Origin: Basidiobolus meristosporus CBS 931.73
Taxonomy: Eukaryota > Basidiobolomycota > Basidiobolomycetes > Basidiobolales > Basidiobolaceae
Direction of reading: 5' to 3'
Assembly (NCBI GenBank): GCA_002104905.1
Contig: MCFE01000073.1
Coordinates: forward strand, 121,180 to 185,179
Length of the DNA: 64,000 nt
Below the pieces are notes generated by a model. That model saw only the letters and a list, made by a program, of their open reading frames with translations. It did not search any database and was not told where the DNA came from. The translations under genes were made by a program, and so were the position numbers. This document shows, one piece after another, positions 42,780 to 53,036 of the stretch; the stretch's first letter is position 1, and each line of letters starts with the position of its first letter.

Positions 42780-43500
42780 CTAAAGGATTCCATGTTATTC
42801 ACTTGTAGACTTATTGATCAAAAGTATGATATTTATACTTTGGATAAAGTAGAGAAAAAAAACATGCAGAGTTTGTTAAGGAAGGTCCGAGGAATATGTG
42901 TGCAAAGTTTGGGGGCTTTTGGGCAACTCTGAGAAAGTTCATAATCTGAGTAACTGATAATTTGGTGAAAATATTGCAAGTAAATTCCAACAAGGAATTT
43001 AGTCAGAATAGAATGCTAATTACAGAATAAGATCTATGTGCCTAAGTTAGCATGAATATTTAGGTGACAACTTAATAATTACAACAAAGTCCATGTAAAA
43101 GTATAAATACCACTTTTACATTCAATAAATCATCAAGTGAAAACCACATAATCTACTTGTTCTCCCAATCACTTCCAGTATATCTAAAACTCTTACAACA
43201 GTTTTCACTTGATGATTTATTGAATGGAAGTGTTGCATTTGTTTGTGTACATTTTCTTGACAAAACAAACACATAGAAGGCACTTAAGAAGGTTCCAAGA
43301 GTATGTGTGCAAGGTTTTGAACTCCTTGAAGAGCTTATGAATTTCTCATGTCCTGGATACCTAATATTTTGATAAGATACTCCAAGCAAGCCCCAACAGG
43401 GAACTTGGGCAAGATATCCCAAGATTTTCAGACTATGATCTGAGTGATAAAGTTTATGTAATACTTGGGTGTACTTACATAGAAGGTAGACCACATTTCA
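42780..43500 (-). mobile_element. two degenerate copia-type LTR remnants
   Basis: Two stretches, about 42830-43090 and 43240-43500, align loosely by eye to the LTR at 52780-53036. Shared pieces, in the same order, include AAGGAAGGTCC or its variants, the ATGTGTGCAAAG block, CCAACAAGGAATTT and GAATATTTAGGTG. Each has many differences. No internal coding region is left between them, so these are old solo or partial LTRs. Confidence 0.6.
43121..43224. repeat. 24-base perfect inverted repeat
   Basis: Left arm 43121-43144 and right arm 43201-43224 are exact reverse complements separated by 56 bases. It sits between the two LTR remnants; a diverged copy of the left arm is found near 42540. Confidence 0.85.
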
Positions 43501-44193
43501 TCGGCCATATTATTCCACATGGGAACCTGGAAGTACACTGGAACAATAAGAAGAAATTATAAGATCGACCTGGAAAATTGGGAATGAAGTTGTGGGAAAA
43601 TTTTCGTAACATCTAGATTTCTACTGGTTCCTTGAGTAGGTTGGTATTTTAATCATCAGCAAGAGATATATCAGGAATAAAGCAATGAATAGTCCAGTCG
43701 GTTATCATAAGATATTACAGCAAAATATGGCACACATCCAATCAGAGTATTGAAGTCCGTAGCGGGATTAGGTACAGAATATTGGAAGCATATATATCCA
43801 CCAAGACCAGAGTAATGGCTATGTTTCTTCCCTTGATTCGGATAAATGAGAGGCTGCTTTGATTTGGTGCTGTTCTATAAATTTCAGCGCTGTTTCATTG
43901 TGAAAATAAATCCGGTATGGACGGCCATATGTATAGATTCCAGTCGAATGTTGAAGAAGGGTGGGCTCATACGTGTTGGCGGTACGGGGAGGTGGGCGTT
44001 CGTTAAGTGGGGTTAAACATACTAGAATTTCTGGATCGAACATTAATTTAGCATATATGGAGGTATACTGGGTGCTTTATTTGTTATATGTATATATACA
44101 CACAGAATTAATCCATATCACTCGCATCATGCATATATTTAGAAATATACAGGGAATTTTATTTGTTAGATATTAGATTACAATATTTGGGGG

Positions 44194-44305
44194 ATGGTTG
44201 GTGGATGGTTGGTGGATGGTTGGTGAATGATCTATGCAGAGCCTGAGTACTGATACGCCCTGTTGGTATCTATGCAGAGTCTGAGTACTGATACGCCCTG
44301 TTGAT
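44194..44305. repeat. 11-base minisatellite and a tandem duplication at the end of the sulfatase-fold gene
   Basis: At about 44194-44226 the unit GGATGGTTGGT is repeated three times. Immediately next, a block of about 39 bases around the stop codon of the minus-strand gene is duplicated in tandem (about 44228-44262 and 44267-44301), differing at a few bases. Confidence 0.8.
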
Positions 44306-46648
44306 ATGGTTGTTCCATTCCTCGGTAACTTCATCGGCTGCAAGAGCCCACTCACGTAGCTCTTCACTCAATTCGCTAATTCTCTTGGGTTGCAGCTCGG
44401 TGGGATCATCAGAAAGATCATAATATGCCACTGTACCATCATTGATCTTCAACAGTTTGTGAGTCCCGTAGCGCAGAGAGGTGGAATAGCCACCGGGTGT
44501 GGCAATGGATAGGGTAACCCTCTTGGGGTCATTGACCCCAGTCACACTGGATCCTTCGTAATCGAAGCTGCCCAACTCCGCTACCGGGTTCTCCTTGAAC
44601 AAGTTGAGCATCGTTGGCAAAATGTCCAAATTGGTCCAATTGCCAAGCACCAAGTTGGAAGCTCCGCGCTGATATAAGGTTTGCAAGCGTCCATCACGCT
44701 TCACTTCAGGTGCATCTTTGTTGATCAAGTTCTTCCTGAATTGCTGCGTGAGGTATTTCTGCACACCGTCGTTCGGGGAATAAAAGAGGAACGGGACGTT
44801 GAAGGCGTATTCGTAGGGATTCTGATGGGCATGCATGATGTGGTGCTCACGTAAAGAGACCCCGTGGTCACCCACAAACATAAACAGTGTCTCTTGGTAT
44901 GCCTTTGGATGGGCCTGTTCGAAGGAATTCAGGAAATTCTTCATGAAATCATCGACATACCGGATACTGTTCAAATAATCATTGACCGGGTCGTCGGGGG
45001 TCTGCAGATAGTTGACTTTTTTCCATCTTTTTGGTTGGCCGTACGGATGATGGGCAACATTATTCAAGTGAGTAAGGAAGAACGGTTTGCCAGCAGCCTC
45101 TTGTTCGCCAATCCAATCGACCATCTTGGGGACGATAATCTCATCCTCGTAGCCAAAGTAATTGATCTCCTCGAACTTGCCGTTGTCGAGTCTGGGGATG
45201 TTAGTGTATTTGTCGAGCACTCCTTCGTTGTCGATTGTTTGCCTATCTAGCACCAGGTCGAATCCAAACTTCAACATCAATTCCCTCTGATTGTCGAATG
45301 TACCATCAGATGTTTGGAAATACGCTGTCTTGTAGTCAGAGTGCTTCTTCAAAAGCTCCGGAAGGCATGTTTGATAGAAGGGATGGGTTCGCTCAGAAGC
45401 GCCTGGAGTGCGAAGCGGCATCATGCCACAGTGTGTAGTAGTGAGAGACTTTAATGTGTATCCCGTCAATGATTTCATATATGGCATATAAAACCCTCCT
45501 CGGCGCATCAAATCCTCAAAGAATGGCGAAACTCCCTTGTCGTAGGCCTCGGTTCCGTTTGGATAAAGCGTCTGGCTACGCTGCTCATCTCTAAACTCCT
45601 TTTCCAAGCGCTCGGAGAATTCGGAGAAATAGTCGAATGGCACAACATCATTACGAGTTGTCTCGAGAATCATGAAGACGACGTTTTTGATGGCGGAGTT
45701 GCCATTCCTCTTTAGGAAGGCAAAATCTTCATCTTGCATGGTAGAGTTCCCGCCAAATCGCATATTTGAGAACTTGGTTAAGAATTCGTTGGTCATCGGA
45801 TACTTGGCGCTGGTAACTATCATCGGGCCGGAATGAGATATGTAGGGATACACTAGCATGATGCACAAGGACTTGGCACCAAAATTGCCATCAAGCTGCG
45901 ACCAAGGAGTCGTAGGTCGGATTGACATGCATACAATGGCGTATATAATTAGGAGAACTCCACAGAATCCGTATGCCATATTTCTCTTGGTGAGCAAGCC
46001 TCGAATTGTCTCGCGTAGATTTTCTCTTGACCAGGAAAACCTGGATGACACTGGGGCAGGCTTAGGTTCTGTCAAGTAGTCACTTTCTTCGTAAAGAGCC
46101 TCCTCTATGGTGAAGGCCTCCTCGACTCTTTCGACGGGAATGTATGATTGAGTCAGGGACACCTTGGACATTCTATAGCGCAAGACTAGATAAAGCGCCA
46201 GCCAGAGAGAGATAAATCCTGAAAACATAAAGGCAAGTAGCGCGAGGTCATTCACAGCCATGCCTGCTTGCGCGGCAGTGACATTGGCCAGAAGGTCGCG
46301 CATGGTGTACCAGTTGAGAAAGGATTGGGATTCGAGATAAAAAGTTACTGTCATCATATTCGCCAGGTTACTCCAAATGACGAGGATGTATAAGAAGCAC
46401 ATGAATATCACCCTCAACCACCGCAACTTCCGGGGCCTACCAGCCAAGTCCAATAAAAACACAATAGCTTGTAAGTACGCCCAGTCCAGGAATAGGGTAG
46501 ATGGCACCCAGAGAACATCACTTGGCTTTCCATAGAAGTAGTCGGAGGCCAAGATTACTTTGGATACAATGCATGAAATGAAAGTGGTAGAGATGTAGGC
46601 CTTCCCAAGGATCGAAGTTCGACCCGCGAAAGGAAATAAGATACTCAT
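44270..46648 (-). CDS. polytopic membrane sulfatase-fold protein
   Basis: 792 residues, intronless. The N-terminal 260 residues hold about five membrane helices (for example LQAIVFLLDLAG, VIFMCFLYILVIW, LALLAFMFSGFISLWLALYLVL, GFCGVLLIIYAIV). The large C-terminal part has the alkaline phosphatase/sulfatase fold: VFMILETTRNDVVPFD with the probable Thr nucleophile, LTHLNNVAHHPYG, MFVGDHGVSLREH with the metal-binding Asp-His, and a C-terminal subdomain. The architecture resembles phosphoglycerol/phosphoethanolamine transferases, but many fungal members are uncharacterised, so the substrate is unknown. The open frame begins at a TTG 11 codons earlier; the first ATG at 46648 was taken. Confidence 0.85.
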   Translation of the reverse strand: MSILFPFAGRTSILGKAYISTTFISCIVSKVILASDYFYGKPSDVLWVPSTLFLDWAYLQAIVFLLDLAGRPRKLRWLRVIFMCFLYILVIWSNLANMMTVTFYLESQSFLNWYTMRDLLANVTAAQAGMAVNDLALLAFMFSGFISLWLALYLVLRYRMSKVSLTQSYIPVERVEEAFTIEEALYEESDYLTEPKPAPVSSRFSWSRENLRETIRGLLTKRNMAYGFCGVLLIIYAIVCMSIRPTTPWSQLDGNFGAKSLCIMLVYPYISHSGPMIVTSAKYPMTNEFLTKFSNMRFGGNSTMQDEDFAFLKRNGNSAIKNVVFMILETTRNDVVPFDYFSEFSERLEKEFRDEQRSQTLYPNGTEAYDKGVSPFFEDLMRRGGFYMPYMKSLTGYTLKSLTTTHCGMMPLRTPGASERTHPFYQTCLPELLKKHSDYKTAYFQTSDGTFDNQRELMLKFGFDLVLDRQTIDNEGVLDKYTNIPRLDNGKFEEINYFGYEDEIIVPKMVDWIGEQEAAGKPFFLTHLNNVAHHPYGQPKRWKKVNYLQTPDDPVNDYLNSIRYVDDFMKNFLNSFEQAHPKAYQETLFMFVGDHGVSLREHHIMHAHQNPYEYAFNVPFLFYSPNDGVQKYLTQQFRKNLINKDAPEVKRDGRLQTLYQRGASNLVLGNWTNLDILPTMLNLFKENPVAELGSFDYEGSSVTGVNDPKRVTLSIATPGGYSTSLRYGTHKLLKINDGTVAYYDLSDDPTELQPKRISELSEELREWALAADEVTEEWNNHINRAYQYSDSA

Positions 46649-48763
46649 CGTAATGGAGACGGGAACCAAATCTTCTCTCAATTTATATTACAGTTGGCGG
46701 GAATATGTATGATGCCAAATTTGTTGCCGCTGCCATTTATAACTTTAAATCTTCCTATTTGGACGATTTATGAGTACACACATCTTACAAACATACAACC
46801 AAACCGCGCCCATGGCTGTTTTAGGATTTGTCATACGCATACCTGTGGGCTCCAATATTCTTAGCCAGGAATCAAATAAAGGTTATGGCTAGCAGCAATG
46901 GCCAGCTGTATTGCTTCGGCGTATGTGCGAGGGTACACGAAATGTCCCTGATCCAACTGAGTAATAATAGAGCAATGATCAATGTCTACTGAATCATGTA
47001 ACACTGTGGTGAGGTATGTCGCGAGTACAATGTTACTGTGCTGAGGTTCTTGACCACATATCCAATTTTCCTACCCAATCACAGTGCATCTCTCCACATA
47101 ATAAAGGATATTGTGCTTTTGATGGTCTAAATCGATTATATTTTACATATTCATTGATGGATGGAAATGGGTTAATTGGAATTTCCTGATAATTTACGCT
47201 AGGTGTGAAAATTCCGACAATGTTCTGACTTCAGTACCATACCCTCGATTTTAGAAATCTCCGTGCTCATCAGATTGACTGGAAGGCTTTTAACAATTTA
47301 ACTGATCAGGTTGTTGGACAGAACTCGCTTCGTTCTTGCTTCCTTATATGTGTGCGTCGACTCTATTTTAACGGCAATGATCCCTTGTACAGACCGACTC
47401 GTGCCATCCGCATGATTGTTCTGCCAAGCCTTCCCAAAACACTATTGATCCCAAATAATGGCTGTTGGAAGGTTTAAACTAGTTATAGCTTGCCAAGTGC
47501 CTAGATCGCACGTTATTGTTGGTTTGAGAGCCTGTTTATTCTTGAACATTGGTGCTGTGCGGTTGGGGCACACCAGAAGCGAATCATGAATTGGTTGCTT
47601 AGGGCTAGTGTTGGCCATTCAGACTTGCTTTGTTATGGGAGTAAAAGGTGGGTTAGGTAAAAGATGCGATGATATATGGAGAATCACTTCCTCATGCTCG
47701 TTGATTACTACAAGGATTAGGGTTGGTGGGGATGTTTTGTAGCAGCAAAGAAGTGCCATAAACAAATTCCAATTTTTGCCACCTTTCCGTTTTGCAACTA
47801 TATTGTGATATAACAGCTTAGGTCCGTAACAGATTTGCTAGAAACATATCAGGAGATCATTTGTATAATACTAGCTTGCTCCTCATAAACGTCTAAAGAC
47901 ATGTATTAAAGTATACCCAACTGTGCGTCAGTATTCCAAATGAATTAAATTTTACTTGTAGGTTTATTCTGTTCAAACATTCACCAACTACCAGGGCCAT
48001 ATGAGACTGATGTTTCCAACTTCCCCTGCTGGTGTAAATTGACCAGCGGGACGTTGGCCTATCGGATAAAGCATGGCCCGTGTTTACTTTGGAATTTCAA
48101 CATTTCGCTTTATCCATCCTGGGTATCGAGGGCGTCAACACCATTTAGCTATACACAAATTTATAGCAATATTCATTATTCAGGACCTATAGGTAACTGA
48201 TGTAGAATCATCGATTTATATCAAGGAGAATCTAGAAGCGCGTATTTTCATCACCTGCAATACCGGAATACTCCCTAACGGGTATGAACACTACGAGCTT
48301 GTAAATGAGTATCAAGAGGGATCCACAAGAAGATCTGGTCATCAATATGAATGAGGATTTGTAATAGCAAAACCACCCCACTTTGGGGATAAACCCAAGC
48401 AGGCTGACCTTGAGAATGAGTATGAAAGAGCTGTTTCGCACAGAAAGGGCTAATAGCACTACCCGAACCAGACTTGCTTAATTGCCAATAAAGGTCTGCT
48501 TATGTGAGCTTCTTGCCTCTTCTTTTTAAACACTGAAACTGTTTGTTTTACAAAATTTTAGGCGATATCTATGTTTGATTTCATCCCCATCAAGGTACCC
48601 CGATAGATTCAAACTTTTGGAAAGGCTGGAAATAACATCAAAAGTCTTGTAATCCGGTTTGAGCGTATACTTTATAATTCGTCACGGGCATGGGCAGGAG
48701 TTTCCTACACAAACATGGATGTTGAGGATATTGGGAAATGAATGGCATGCTATAAATGAAGGT
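46649..48763. other. intergenic region
   Basis: About 2.1 kb, AT-rich, no convincing coding frame, RNA gene or transposon recognised before the tRNA-like sequence. Confidence 0.5.
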
Positions 48764-48836
48764 GGCCTCGTAGCTCAGTGGATAGAGCGTCCGCCTCCTA
48801 AGCGGAAGGTCCCAGGTTCGACCCCTGGCTTGGTTA
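48764..48836 (+). tRNA. tRNA-Arg(CCT), possibly a pseudogene
   Basis: D arm GCTC-AGTGGATA-GAGC, anticodon arm TCCGC-CTCCTAA-GCGGA (anticodon CCT at 48797-48799), and T arm CCAGG-TTCGACC-CCTGG all pair fully, and both pol III boxes are good. The acceptor stem does not: GGCCTCG at 48764-48770 faces CTTGGTT at 48829-48835, leaving two mismatches and two G-T pairs. No intron. It may be a decayed copy or a retroposed head; the core is otherwise intact. Confidence 0.6.
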
Positions 48837-49249
48837 ATTTTAGCGATTGCAATACCGGCTTTCTGACTGTATACTTTGCGAAGTTGTTCTATATGTTTAG
48901 TTTAGCATAAGAGTTGGCACTACTTCTGATTTGTGACATTGAGAATCAAAACCTGCCCAGTAATATCTTTTCAATACCACTGATCAACATTTATATGAAT
49001 TGTTGAAATAAGCAAAAATAGAAGTGTATGCCTCAATTTTCACATCTCATCATATGCCCATCCTTAACATGTCTTCAATCAGTTTGTGTTCACAACTTGA
49101 GGGCGTATCAACCTGATTCTAGAATACACAAACAAGTAACATACCTGTTGGCCTTATCTTATAAGCTTAGCAAAGGTTTTAAAGTATTTAAAGGCGCATC
49201 CATTGCTATTTTAGCCCTCTGAATATTGCTTACAAGTATTCTCTGAGTG
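48837..49249. other. intergenic region after the tRNA
   Basis: About 410 bases of AT-rich sequence with no feature recognised. Confidence 0.45.
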
Positions 49250-50280
49250 AATAATGGTGTCCCTCAATAAATGGTACAAATTGAGGTTTTGCAGAAATAC
49301 ATAGCTTTCAACACTTATCACCCAGCATTGGTACCAAGATCTCTGTGCAGTCTAGTCCTTGGCTTGAGTGTATCCTTTAGGTATCAATACTGCCTGGATT
49401 GCTGAATAGATCCATCACCGCTATCTGCCTTCAATCTGCTTTTGGTTGATTGGTAACTTCACTAAGCACCTGACTGATAATTGAGTTTGGCCAGATACTC
49501 CACAGCCATTGCAAATCTCCAAACCTTTGTCCCTGGGCTGTGTTGAGTTAAGTCCGCCTATTTGGGACTTGACAGTCTTGACTGAATAGGTAGGCCAAAT
49601 TTTGACACTCAGTTGTTGTCAGAGCTTTGGGAGTATTAGCAGTGATTAGGTGAACAAGCAGATTGAAGTGGTTTTCACTCAGTGATTGATTGAATATAAG
49701 AGTAGTAGTTTCTACTTTTGCAGGGTCTTGGCAAACACAAATACCCAGAATGAGCTATGGAAGGTCTCAAGAGCATGTGCACACAGTGTAGGGCTCTTTG
49801 GACAGTTACAAAATGTACAACATTATTAACATAGTAACTCAGGCTATTTCCAACCATTTTAGAAGCTCTGCTTTATGCTGGTTGGCTTTGAGAAGGTTTG
49901 GAGTTTTAGTACACAAGCAATCCCTGAGCTAGCTCGGCTTCTTTACTTTCGAATTTTAGAGCCCATTGGACTTATTTTCACCACAATAGCCCAAAAATAT
50001 GCATTCACACTGTTTGGGTCCAGTTTCAACTGGTTGTTTTCACGTATGTCATGCAATCAACTAAAATGGAATCAAATAACCCGAGGTACTTGAATACCAT
50101 GTCTCGAATGGGACAGAACATGAAGTGTTCTGTTAAAACTCGATTTTTTAAGGTACGCAGCTATAGCAACAGGTTCTACCCTAACATCTTACCAAATCAA
50201 TGGGGGAATATTCTTATTGAATCTCCCAGTCTAGTTTGGATGTTGACACCCACGGTTTGCGTGACGTAGATACCTATGAC
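49250..50280 (-). mobile_element. decayed copia pol and LTR fragments
   Basis: Short blocks match, by eye, the copia element further right: 49430-49600 resembles 54470-54640 (the N-terminal edge of the reverse transcriptase), 49920-50200 resembles 54940-55200 (the region after integrase), and 49680-49830 resembles the LTR at 52790-52930. Stops and indels are frequent. No open frame survives. Confidence 0.6.
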
Positions 50281-50639
50281 TTCATGTAATGGGTTAAGTT
50301 ACACAACACTGGATGATTTCGGGTATGGGTTATGTTAGCTAATCTTGTCACTAATCCATAATCATCACCGGATTTCATGTTCAGTTTGGTAAATCCGGCA
50401 TTAAATTCATAAATTTCGGACACTTCAGAAAATCTAACATTAAGTTCACAAATATTAGACTCTATGTACTATCACGTCACGCCGGTATGACATCTTCGAT
50501 GTGTAAGTATCCGTCCCAATATATCAAGTTTTTTACGCTCAGTTTGTATGCGCATGCTAATCTCTGCAACATATAAGCCGGCTTCATTCGTCCATAACAA
50601 CTCATCAAATTCCCTGCCTAGTTCCAATCTCACACAACA
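50281..50639. other. promoter region of the amphipathic-repeat gene
   Basis: About 360 bases with no coding content; holds the promoter and leader of the next gene. No clear TATA box. Confidence 0.4.
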
Positions 50640-52094
50640 ATGTTTCGCCCACTACCATTGACTCGCTCGTTGGCCAAGGTTTCAGCCACCACAGTTAGAA
50701 GTTTCTCTTCGGTAAGCATAAATCCTGGTTGACTTAGCTTTGTATCAAGATACTGAGCCAACACTCATTCATCAAGGCCCGTACAGCCGTTCCACCCACA
50801 TCAAACAATATGAGCCATGTTCTCGCTGGCTTCGCTGGTGGGAGTGCTGTCGCAATCGGAGGTAAGAACCTGGCTAAGTTTCATCCTCTCTTCGGTCTAA
50901 CCTTATTTGTGGGTAGGGTACGGATGGTACAAGTACTCCGGGGCCAAGGAGATCGTAACCAAGACGCAGAACTCTCTACAAACTATTCAGGACGTTAAGG
51001 CCAAAATACCCCCACCGGGCGTGCTGGTGAATATCGCGAAAGGCTTTATAGGACCTTTGCTCATCTCCGTTCCAGGTGCTCAGGGCCTACTTGATCATAT
51101 TCAGAAGCTAGAAGATACTCATGGCCCAGAGATCCAAAAGCTCTGGCATGATACCGTCAAGGAGGTATCTGATCTGACAGCTAATGGATGGGATGAGGAT
51201 TCCACCAAAAAAGCCACCGAGGTCATCAAGCGGAGCATCGATCGTGTTCAAGAATTGGCCAAAGACATTGCTTGCGACGCGAGCGAACAATTCTTAAGTG
51301 CTTTCCCTCAAGTAAAGGATGCACTCGGAGGAAGCCTTGAGGAGCTGAAGGAGCTTTCCGGAAAAGGCGGCGATGAGGCCAAGGAGCTCCTTTCCAACAC
51401 GTTCTCAAAAATGAAGAAGATCCTCGATGGAGGAATGAACGAAAACACGATCGAGGAAATCAAAGAGTTAATCGATGAAAACAAACAGGAGGTGATGAAG
51501 CTGGTCAACCAAGCGGGTGAGCTAGCTTGGGATAAAGGAATTGCACTTGCCAGCCCGTTCCTTGATAAAATGCCAGATTTAAAAAAGGAAGTTGAACAGG
51601 CAAAGGACTTGTTGTCTGAAGTCTCCAAAGAGCATGGCCCACAGGTGACGGATATGGTCACTGATCTTGTGTCCCAGCTGAAGAAAATCTCGGAGAAGGG
51701 TGTCAACGAGGAGACCATCAAGGAGGCTAAAACTCTGGTGGAGAAGAAATTATCGGAGTTCAAGGACTTAAAGGGGGAGATTAAGCAGCAAACCTGGCAA
51801 ACGGCTGAAGAGCTTGCAGAACCGGTCTTAAAAAAGGTTCCGGAATTAAAGCAAGTGGTAGATAAAAGCATCAATGAAATGAAGTCTATCGCCGAAAGAA
51901 AGGGCCCTGAAGCATTCAAGATCATCAAGGATACATACGCTGATATTCAGAAGATCGCTGAGAAAGGAGCTAATGAGAAGACCCTCCACGAAGGAAAAGA
52001 GCTGCTAGAAAAGAGACTCGAAGAGCTCAAGAAACTCGCCGATCAAGCCAAAGACGAGGGAAAAAAGGAAGCCAAAAAAGAAATGAAACAGTAG
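50640..52094 (+). CDS. mitochondrial amphipathic-helix repeat protein (apolipoprotein/LEA-like)
   Basis: Exons 50640-50711, 50777-50861 and 50917-52094 join in frame to 444 residues. The N-terminus MFRPLPLTRSLAKVSATTVR is a typical mitochondrial presequence, followed by one membrane segment VLAGFAGGSAVAIGGYGWY (about residues 40-58). The rest is Lys/Glu-rich helix with about four tandem units of some 85-95 residues sharing the pattern GPE...K...D (HGPEIQKLW, HGPQVTDMV, KGPEAFKII), then EKGVNEETIKEAK / EKGANEKTLHEGK, then a Trp/Ala segment and PVLKKVPELKQVV / PFLDKMPDLKKEV. Such repeats in apolipoproteins and LEA proteins bind membranes or protect them. No assigned function is recognised; inner-membrane anchoring is inferred. 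Confidence 0.75.
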
Positions 52095-52729
52095 AGCTTA
52101 CCATATATGTAAAATAAAATCACGTATCATAAATATGGCTTGGCCAGCTTATATGCATTTGCTATTCGAAATATTGATCTGCAGAAGATAGTATGAAGCA
52201 GCTGATTTCCAGTTGAATCATTGTCTAATAGAGCATCAAGATCTCCCGTAGTATTGATGCTCTCATGGACTTCTGAAACACCAATGATTGTTTCCTTTCC
52301 ATAATGGCTGCGTTGAATATGACGAGCACTGTTTCAGAGAGAAAAGTGTTACATTGGTAATGGGTGTATCAGTTATTGTGTAGATTCCGGATGGTAATTG
52401 GCAAGTATCTTTGGGTAGGTTTTGGCTGCTACTGCAGAAATGTGCTCAAATCAACTCACACCTCTACGAATCAGTTGTTTGCTTTCCCAAAGTAAAACGT
52501 TTATTACGTTGCTTGATATTTATTTGTAGGATATTGGAAGTACATGATATTGTGTTCTATTATTTCTGTTTCCTGATTTCCTGATTATATCAAAACCAAG
52601 ATTTGCTAATATTTCTAATCAACGTAGTCCTTGCATAGGAATAGCACCTAAACACTCAGTAAAGACTTCTCAGAGGTCTTTTTTTGTACACTAACCATTT
52701 CACAGTATAATCTATCAATAGCTGGTTTG
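52095..52729. other. region left of the copia LTR
   Basis: About 635 bases, AT-rich. Part of it may belong to the copia LTR, whose left boundary I could not fix. Confidence 0.4.
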
Positions 52730-53036
52730 TTGGTAACAGCAATGTTAGCTTGGTTGCCCAAGTCAAAAAAATAACATCATATAGAATGTAAAAGTATTTA
52801 TACTTTTACATGGTCTTGGCATTACAAACATGTAGAATAGGTCAAGGAAGGTCCCAAGAACATGTGAGCAAAGATTGGGGCTGTTTGGACAACTTTGAGA
52901 ATTTTCCTGTTCTGGGTAAATACTCTAAGTAAATCCCAACAAGGAATTTGGTCAGTATTCTCTAGGATATGAAGGTAATGATCTAAGTGACTTAGTTAGG
53001 TGAATATTTAGGTGGAATTCCAAATTTTTTACAACA
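52730..53036 (-). mobile_element. 3' LTR of a Ty1/copia element
   Basis: On the minus strand the purine tract AGTGGGAG (53037-53044 region) is followed by TGTTGTAAAAAATTTGG, the standard polypurine tract and TG start of a copia LTR. A TATA-like AAGTATAAATACTTTTAC lies about 220 bases into it. The left end of the LTR is uncertain (52730 is a minimum guess). Confidence 0.65.

Larger units (their letters stand above)
41497..44193. other. AT-rich region with decayed transposon pieces
   Basis: About 2.7 kb without a gene. The part from about 42500 to 43500 contains degenerate copies of the copia LTR seen at 52730-53036 (separate entry). The rest (41497-42500, 43500-44190) is AT-rich and unrecognised. 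Confidence 0.55.

Noticed and set aside
48232-48459. 75-codon minus-strand frame rich in Ser, Leu and Phe
   Set aside because: No family signal or splice support; internal repeats give it a spurious pattern.
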